NCBI RefSeq assembly: GCF_014779595.1
Contig: NZ_JACXZT010000019.1
Coordinates: forward strand, 1,993,351-2,039,140
Source of the DNA: Halomonas sp. ML-15
Lineage (GTDB): Bacteria; Pseudomonadota; Gammaproteobacteria; Pseudomonadales; Halomonadaceae
Length of the DNA stretch: 45,790 nt
Reading direction: 5' to 3'
Positions within the stretch are counted from its first letter, which is position 1. Every line of letters begins with the position of its first letter. The notes under the pieces are model-generated. The model searched no databases. It was not told where the DNA came from and saw only the letters and a program-made list of their open reading frames with translations. Of this stretch, positions 42,022 through 45,790 are shown one piece after another. The translations under genes were made by a program, and so were the position numbers.

Positions 42022-42043
42022 GCCGGCCCCAGAGGGGGCCGGC
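42022..42043 (-). terminator. GC-rich hairpin after the outer membrane protein gene
   Basis: A 9-bp perfect stem (GCCGGCCCC / GGGGCCGGC) with a four-base loop, 17 bases past the stop at 42060. No U tract, so possibly a Rho-dependent or weak terminator. The rest of 41892-42059 holds the typA promoter region. Confidence 0.4.
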
Positions 42044-42059
42044 TGTGTGCGGATTACGC

Positions 42060-42785
42060 CTAGAAGCGCCAGGTGGCGCCCAGCAAGGGGCCGCTCATCT
42101 CGATATCCAGCCTGGCGTCGTTATCCTCGTAGCGAACCTCCAGGTGGCGATAGCCGGCGGAGAGGTATAGCGCATCGTTCAGCCGGTAGTTGAGGCTGCC
42201 TACCGCTTGCCAGGTCGCGTCGGAGCCGACCCCGAAGCCGCCGACGTCGGCATACACAATCGCCGACCAGTCGGGGGTGAAGTCGCGGCGCAGCCTGGCC
42301 GCCAGCAGCGGGTCGACCCAGCGCTCGGACTCGGTGGCGCTCAGGCCGAGTGCCGGCACGTCTACCGACGCCCGGGCTTGCCACAGCCGCGCACCGGCGA
42401 GCAGGTCGAGGGAGAGGTCCGGCGCTTGCACGACCTGATAGCCGGCCGCCGCCGTCATCGATGTCTGCCGCACCCGCCCCTCGATGCTCACGCCAGGTGC
42501 CAGGCTGGCGCTGGTGCTCAAGGAAGCGTGGGAGATATCACCGAACAGCACCAGGCGATCGCGTCGCGCGGTGGCGTGCAGGAAGAACGCCGCGTCCAGC
42601 TCATCGAGGATGTCGCTAAAGGATTGCCGGGTGCTGAGCGTCGGCGCGCTGGACGTGGGGCGGATGTCGCCGGCCAGGCTCGGCATCCAGACGTAGGGCG
42701 TCACCTGACCGCGCCAGGTGTCGGCCGCGGCGGTGGCTGAAACGGTGCCCGTGAGCAGCACGGCAACCAGCAGAGGAGTCTTCAT
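42060..42785 (-). CDS. Outer-membrane beta-barrel-like protein
   Basis: This 241-residue protein has a signal peptide ([23 protein letters not shown], cleavage near 21). The body alternates polar and aromatic residues in short strands ([45 protein letters not shown]) and ends in the C-terminal TWRF; a terminal Phe is the outer-membrane assembly signal. It resembles small OmpA-like or OmpW-like barrels without a named family. Its ATG overlaps the stop of the upstream Tat-exported amidohydrolase, so they are coupled. Confidence 0.78.
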   Translation of the reverse strand: MKTPLLVAVLLTGTVSATAAADTWRGQVTPYVWMPSLAGDIRPTSSAPTLSTRQSFSDILDELDAAFFLHATARRDRLVLFGDISHASLSTSASLAPGVSIEGRVRQTSMTAAAGYQVVQAPDLSLDLLAGARLWQARASVDVPALGLSATESERWVDPLLAARLRRDFTPDWSAIVYADVGGFGVGSDATWQAVGSLNYRLNDALYLSAGYRHLEVRYEDNDARLDIEMSGPLLGATWRF

Positions 42786-44146
42786 AGGGAATCCTTGTAG
42801 ATGCGCCCATCCTTCATGATCAGGCGCAGGTTGCGCTCAGGGTCATCGAGGAAATCGAGGCTCGCGTTGGGGTCGCCGTCGACCACCAGCAGATCTGCCA
42901 AGGCCCCCGGTACAAGGCGCCCCAGCTGCCCCGGATAGGGGTTGCGGGGCCCCGACAACGCCAGCAGTTCGGCATTGCTGCCGGTGGCCATGGCCAGCAC
43001 GTCGAGGGGCGCGTAGAAGCGAGTCAGCTTGGCCAGCTGCCGACCCTGGCTGGGGGTGTTCTGGGGGTTGAACAGGATGTCGGTGCCCCAGGCGGTCTTG
43101 ATCGCGAAGCGCTGGGCCATCTCGTAGGCGCGCAGCGTTCCCTCGGCCACCTGACGCTGGCTCTCGCGACGCTCGGCATCGGGGTAGACATTGGCGTCCT
43201 CGTCCTGCAGGAAGGGCTGCAGGCTCCACCAGGTGCCCTCGTCGGCCATCATCCGCACGCTGTCCTCGTCGGCCAGCTGGCCATGCTCGATGCACTTCAC
43301 TCCCGCCGCAATGGCTCGCTGGATGCCGCGCGGCGTATAGACATGCACCGTGACGTAGGTTCCCCAGTCCTCGGCGGCCTCTACCGCGGCGCGCAGTTCA
43401 CGCTCGGAAAACTGGGTGCTGTCGAGCGGATCGTAGCTCGAGGCAACGCCGCCGCCGGCCATCAGCTTGATCTGCGCGGCACCCAGCATCAGCTGCTCGC
43501 GGGTGCGTCGCAGCACTTCCGCTTCGCCGTCGGCGATGGCGCTCACGCCCATCAGCTCGCCGGGGCTCAGTGGCGTGGTCGAGCCCCGCGGGATCTCGTG
43601 GCGCATACGAAAATCGCCGTGGCCGGAGGTCTGCGAGATCATGGCGCCGGCAGGAAAAATGCGCGGGCCGTGGACGATGCCCTCGTCGATGGCGCGCTTC
43701 AAGGCGAACGACGGCCCGCCCACGTCGCGCACGCTGGTGAAGCCGCGCAGCAGCGTGCGCTCCGCCTCCTGGGCGGCCACCAGGTGCACGTAGCCCGGGT
43801 CGGCGGTCATGGCCGCGGTCTGGGTGATGGCCGCCAGGGTGGCATGCCAGTGGGCATCGATCAGCCCCGGCATCACCACCCGCCCGCCGCAATCAATACG
43901 CTCTACTTCCCCGTTCTCTGCCTGAGCCGGCAGGATCTCCTGAATGCGCCCCGCGTCGACCCGTATCGAGACATCATCGCGCAGTGGCGCACCGCTGCCA
44001 TCGAACAGCCGCAGGTTGGTCAGCAGGATAGGGGGACCGTTACCACGCGGCTGGGCGCCAATCACGCTAGGCGTCCGCAGTCCTGCAAACAGCGCCATGA
44101 CGGCGGCGCTGCCGCCGAGAAACTGGCGGCGGGTAAGATCGGCCAT
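42782..44146 (-). CDS. Tat-exported metal-dependent amidohydrolase
   Basis: From ATG 44146 the 454-residue protein begins MADLTRRQFLGGSAAVMALFAG, a twin-arginine signal (Thr-Arg-Arg-Gln-Phe-Leu). The amidohydrolase metal site is in VMPGLIDAHWHATL (HxH), with ligand candidates His in VTVHVYTP and CIEHGQLAD and Asp in AWGTDILF. Imidazolonepropionase- or prolidase-like members hydrolyse cyclic amides or dipeptides; the substrate here is not evident. The start is uncertain: no ribosome site precedes 44146, while ATG 44251, in the same frame, has GGAGG 9 bases upstream. The downstream outer-membrane gene is coupled. Confidence 0.86.
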   Translation of the reverse strand: MADLTRRQFLGGSAAVMALFAGLRTPSVIGAQPRGNGPPILLTNLRLFDGSGAPLRDDVSIRVDAGRIQEILPAQAENGEVERIDCGGRVVMPGLIDAHWHATLAAITQTAAMTADPGYVHLVAAQEAERTLLRGFTSVRDVGGPSFALKRAIDEGIVHGPRIFPAGAMISQTSGHGDFRMRHEIPRGSTTPLSPGELMGVSAIADGEAEVLRRTREQLMLGAAQIKLMAGGGVASSYDPLDSTQFSERELRAAVEAAEDWGTYVTVHVYTPRGIQRAIAAGVKCIEHGQLADEDSVRMMADEGTWWSLQPFLQDEDANVYPDAERRESQRQVAEGTLRAYEMAQRFAIKTAWGTDILFNPQNTPSQGRQLAKLTRFYAPLDVLAMATGSNAELLALSGPRNPYPGQLGRLVPGALADLLVVDGDPNASLDFLDDPERNLRLIMKDGRIYKDSL

Positions 44147-44359
44147 GATGCGATGATGAAAGCGTTGCAGCAGCGGCGATCCGCACAGGCAGGCGCCAGT
44201 GGCATGACCGCCGTGGGATGCGCATAGAGAGGACTGGACGGATACAGGCATAGGGAAACCTCCACGTGAAACTTCACTATAGAAGAGTCGCTGGAGGCCG
44301 TGCATAAACGTCAGGCTAGGCGGGCGATGGCCGCAGAGTGCTCAAGGGGATAACGCAAA

Positions 44360-44384
44360 CGCCCGCCACCGAAGGTGACGGGTG
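44360..44384 (-). terminator. Weak hairpin after the second tctC
   Basis: CGCCCGCCACC pairs with GGTGACGGGTG around a three-base GAA loop, with one mismatch. It lies 20 bases past the tctC stop at 44404. On the minus strand GTTTGCG follows, not a true U run. Confidence 0.4.
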
Positions 44385-44403
44385 CCAAGCGAGCGGGCCG
44401 GGT

Positions 44404-45372
44404 TCAGCCCTCGTCGTCTTCGCCGGGAACGCCGCCAAGCTCTTCGAGCAGCGCCCTGTAGCCGGCGACCTGGTCGCTGAGAGTCTGGGTGACCTCATCC
44501 TCGTCCATGTAGACCACCGGCATCAGGATGCGCTCCTCGGTGATCTCGATGAAACGCTCGTCCTGGGTGGCGGCCTCGAGGGCCTCGGCGAGGCGCTCGA
44601 CGTGGCTGTCCGGGGTGTTCTGCGGGACCATCACCACGCGGATCTCGGCGGGGTTGATGTCGTAGCCGGCTTCCTGGATCGACGGCGCGTCGGGGAAGGC
44701 CACCAGGCGGTCTTCGGCGAGGCTCAGCAGCACCGGCATTTCACCGGAGTCGGCGTAGCCGGAGTGGGTGCCGCCGCTGTAGGCGAAATCGACGTCGCCG
44801 GAGAGGATCAACGGGGCCATGCCGGCGCCGCCGGAGGTCGGCACGATGCGCAGGTCGAGGCCTTCCTGCTGGGCGATGTATTCGATGATCATGCGGTCCA
44901 GGGCGGTCTGGGTCGCGTAGCTGGTGCCCGGGTTCTCCTTGGCATACTCGATCAGGCCTTCCCAGGTGTCGCCGAAGGGACGGTCTTCGCCGGTGACCAT
45001 GGCCGACTGGCCGAGGGTCACGCCGGCGACGTAGCGGAAGTCGTCGAGCTGGTAGTTGGTCTCGGTGGACAGCGGGCCATAGGTGATGGTCATCGAGGTG
45101 CCGAAGACGAAGGTATAGCCCTCATCGTCGCTGACTGTCAGGCGCGACAGCGCCACGCCGCCGCCGGCACCGGGCTGGTTGACCACGTTGACCGGCTGGC
45201 CGAGCTCTTCCTCGAGCACGTTGGCCAGTACGCGGGCCTGGATATCGGTGCTGCCGCCGGCACCGAAGCCCACTACCAGGGTCAGCGGCTTGCTCGGGAA
45301 GTCGTCGGCCTGCGCCACGCCCACCGCCATGGCAGTGGCCACAATGGCGGTGCTGAGTCGTTTAAGGTACAT
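44404..45372 (-). CDS. TctC-type tripartite tricarboxylate transporter binding protein (copy 2)
   Basis: This 322-residue periplasmic protein has a signal peptide ending AQA-DD (residue 22). It carries the same landmarks as copy 1 at 35974: FPSKPLTLVVGFGAGGSTDIQ, VNVVNQPGAGGGV, TSYATQTALDRMIIEYI and FAYSGGTHSGYADSGE. AGGAATCTCC precedes the ATG. It lies 64 bases downstream of the tctA end at 45437, in the same direction, so here the binding protein is the last gene of a Ttt operon. It presumably delivers a carboxylate to that permease. Confidence 0.93.
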   Translation of the reverse strand: MYLKRLSTAIVATAMAVGVAQADDFPSKPLTLVVGFGAGGSTDIQARVLANVLEEELGQPVNVVNQPGAGGGVALSRLTVSDDEGYTFVFGTSMTITYGPLSTETNYQLDDFRYVAGVTLGQSAMVTGEDRPFGDTWEGLIEYAKENPGTSYATQTALDRMIIEYIAQQEGLDLRIVPTSGGAGMAPLILSGDVDFAYSGGTHSGYADSGEMPVLLSLAEDRLVAFPDAPSIQEAGYDINPAEIRVVMVPQNTPDSHVERLAEALEAATQDERFIEITEERILMPVVYMDEDEVTQTLSDQVAGYRALLEELGGVPGEDDEG

Positions 45373-45436
45373 GGAGATTCCTCATTCAGGTTGTTGTGAT
45401 TACGTGTTCGCCTGGGGCGACGCGGTTAGGCCGGGC

Positions 45437-45790
45437 TCAGGAGGATGCCCGGCGAATGGCATTGCGCCGATAACTGGACCAGCCGAGGTGCAGCACCATC
45501 AGCGCGGTGATGATCACGAAGACCAGCGCGATGGGGCGCTCGAGCAGTATCGAGATCTCGCCACCGGAGAGGATGATCGACTGGCGCAGGTTCATCTCCA
45601 GCATCGGCGTGACGATGAAGGCGACCAGGAAAGTGACAAAGGAGAAGTAGAACTTTTTCAGGAAATAGCCGAACAGCGCAAAGCCGAACACCGTGATCAG
45701 CCCGAAGGTGCCGTAGCCCTGGACCTGAATGCCGGCCAGGCACAGAAAGATCACCACCGGAATCACGATATTGGGCGGCACGCTGGTGAC
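45437..45790 (-). CDS. TctA large permease subunit of a tripartite tricarboxylate transporter, C-terminal part only
   Basis: The frame is open to the window edge and stops at 45437; 117 codons of the C-terminal end are seen. Features of the TctA C-terminus are VPPNIVIPVVIFLCLAGI, GFALFGYFLKKF, FIVTPMLEMNLRQSIILSGG and LLERPIALVFVIITALMVL. Three to four helices are present of the expected twelve. The following gene is tctC (copy 2), so the two form one operon. It starts beyond the window. Confidence 0.88.
   Translation of the reverse strand, partial: VTSVPPNIVIPVVIFLCLAGIQVQGYGTFGLITVFGFALFGYFLKKFYFSFVTFLVAFIVTPMLEMNLRQSIILSGGEISILLERPIALVFVIITALMVLHLGWSSYRRNAIRRASS

Overview
The window looks like a chromosomal segment of a halophilic gammaproteobacterium, most likely a member of the Halomonadaceae. 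This is an inference from high GC content, acidic exported proteins, many tripartite tricarboxylate (Ttt) carriers, compatible-solute-like regulation, and enterobacterial-type Zur, Pho and Fur sites. No rRNA or tRNA gene, insertion sequence or integrase is visible.

Layout. 1-1684: the start of a TctB-like membrane gene (minus strand, cut by the window edge), a divergent HTH regulator and a small DUF6482-like protein. 1866-6180: a minus-strand operon of a LolD-type ATPase, a long FtsX-type permease and a lipocalin-like secreted protein (AttEFGH-like). 6220-9368: a zinc uptake operon running from a Zur box through a previously overlooked 48-residue His-rich membrane peptide, znuC, znuB and a znuA with a very long His/Asp-rich loop. 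9402-11345: an exported protein of unknown function and a UbiH/UbiF-type ubiquinone hydroxylase. 11357-14434: phosphate genes, with Pho boxes before a Na/Pi cotransporter and a PhoU-like protein, then a convergent exported glycerophosphodiesterase with a BetI-like operator.

14449-25934: a complete type I-F CRISPR-Cas system (cas1, cas2-3, csy1, csy2, csy3, cas6f), a leader carrying an rrn-type boxA antitermination element, and an array of 48 repeats and 47 spacers with an exact 60-bp period. The array has blocks of two repeat alleles, a degenerate internal repeat and a degenerate terminal repeat. One spacer encodes a peptide typical of a phage large terminase.

26024-28458: an ABM-fold monooxygenase-like protein, a DUF4202 protein, a small protein behind a Fur box, and a C45-type acyltransferase/hydrolase. 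28675-35373: a branched-chain amino-acid-type ABC importer, with the binding-protein gene livK convergent to livGFHM, and an upstream NSS-family sodium symporter. 35526-39999: a small hypothetical protein, an orphan TctC binding protein, kbl-tdh for threonine catabolism and a divergent XRE-cupin regulator. 40008-45790: typA/bipA, a beta-barrel-like outer membrane protein, a Tat-exported amidohydrolase, a second TctC paralogue and the C-terminal end of TctA.

The genes suggest a free-living heterotroph scavenging carboxylates, amino acids, zinc and organic phosphate, with an active adaptive phage defence. Functional names rest on motif recognition by eye; no database search was run.
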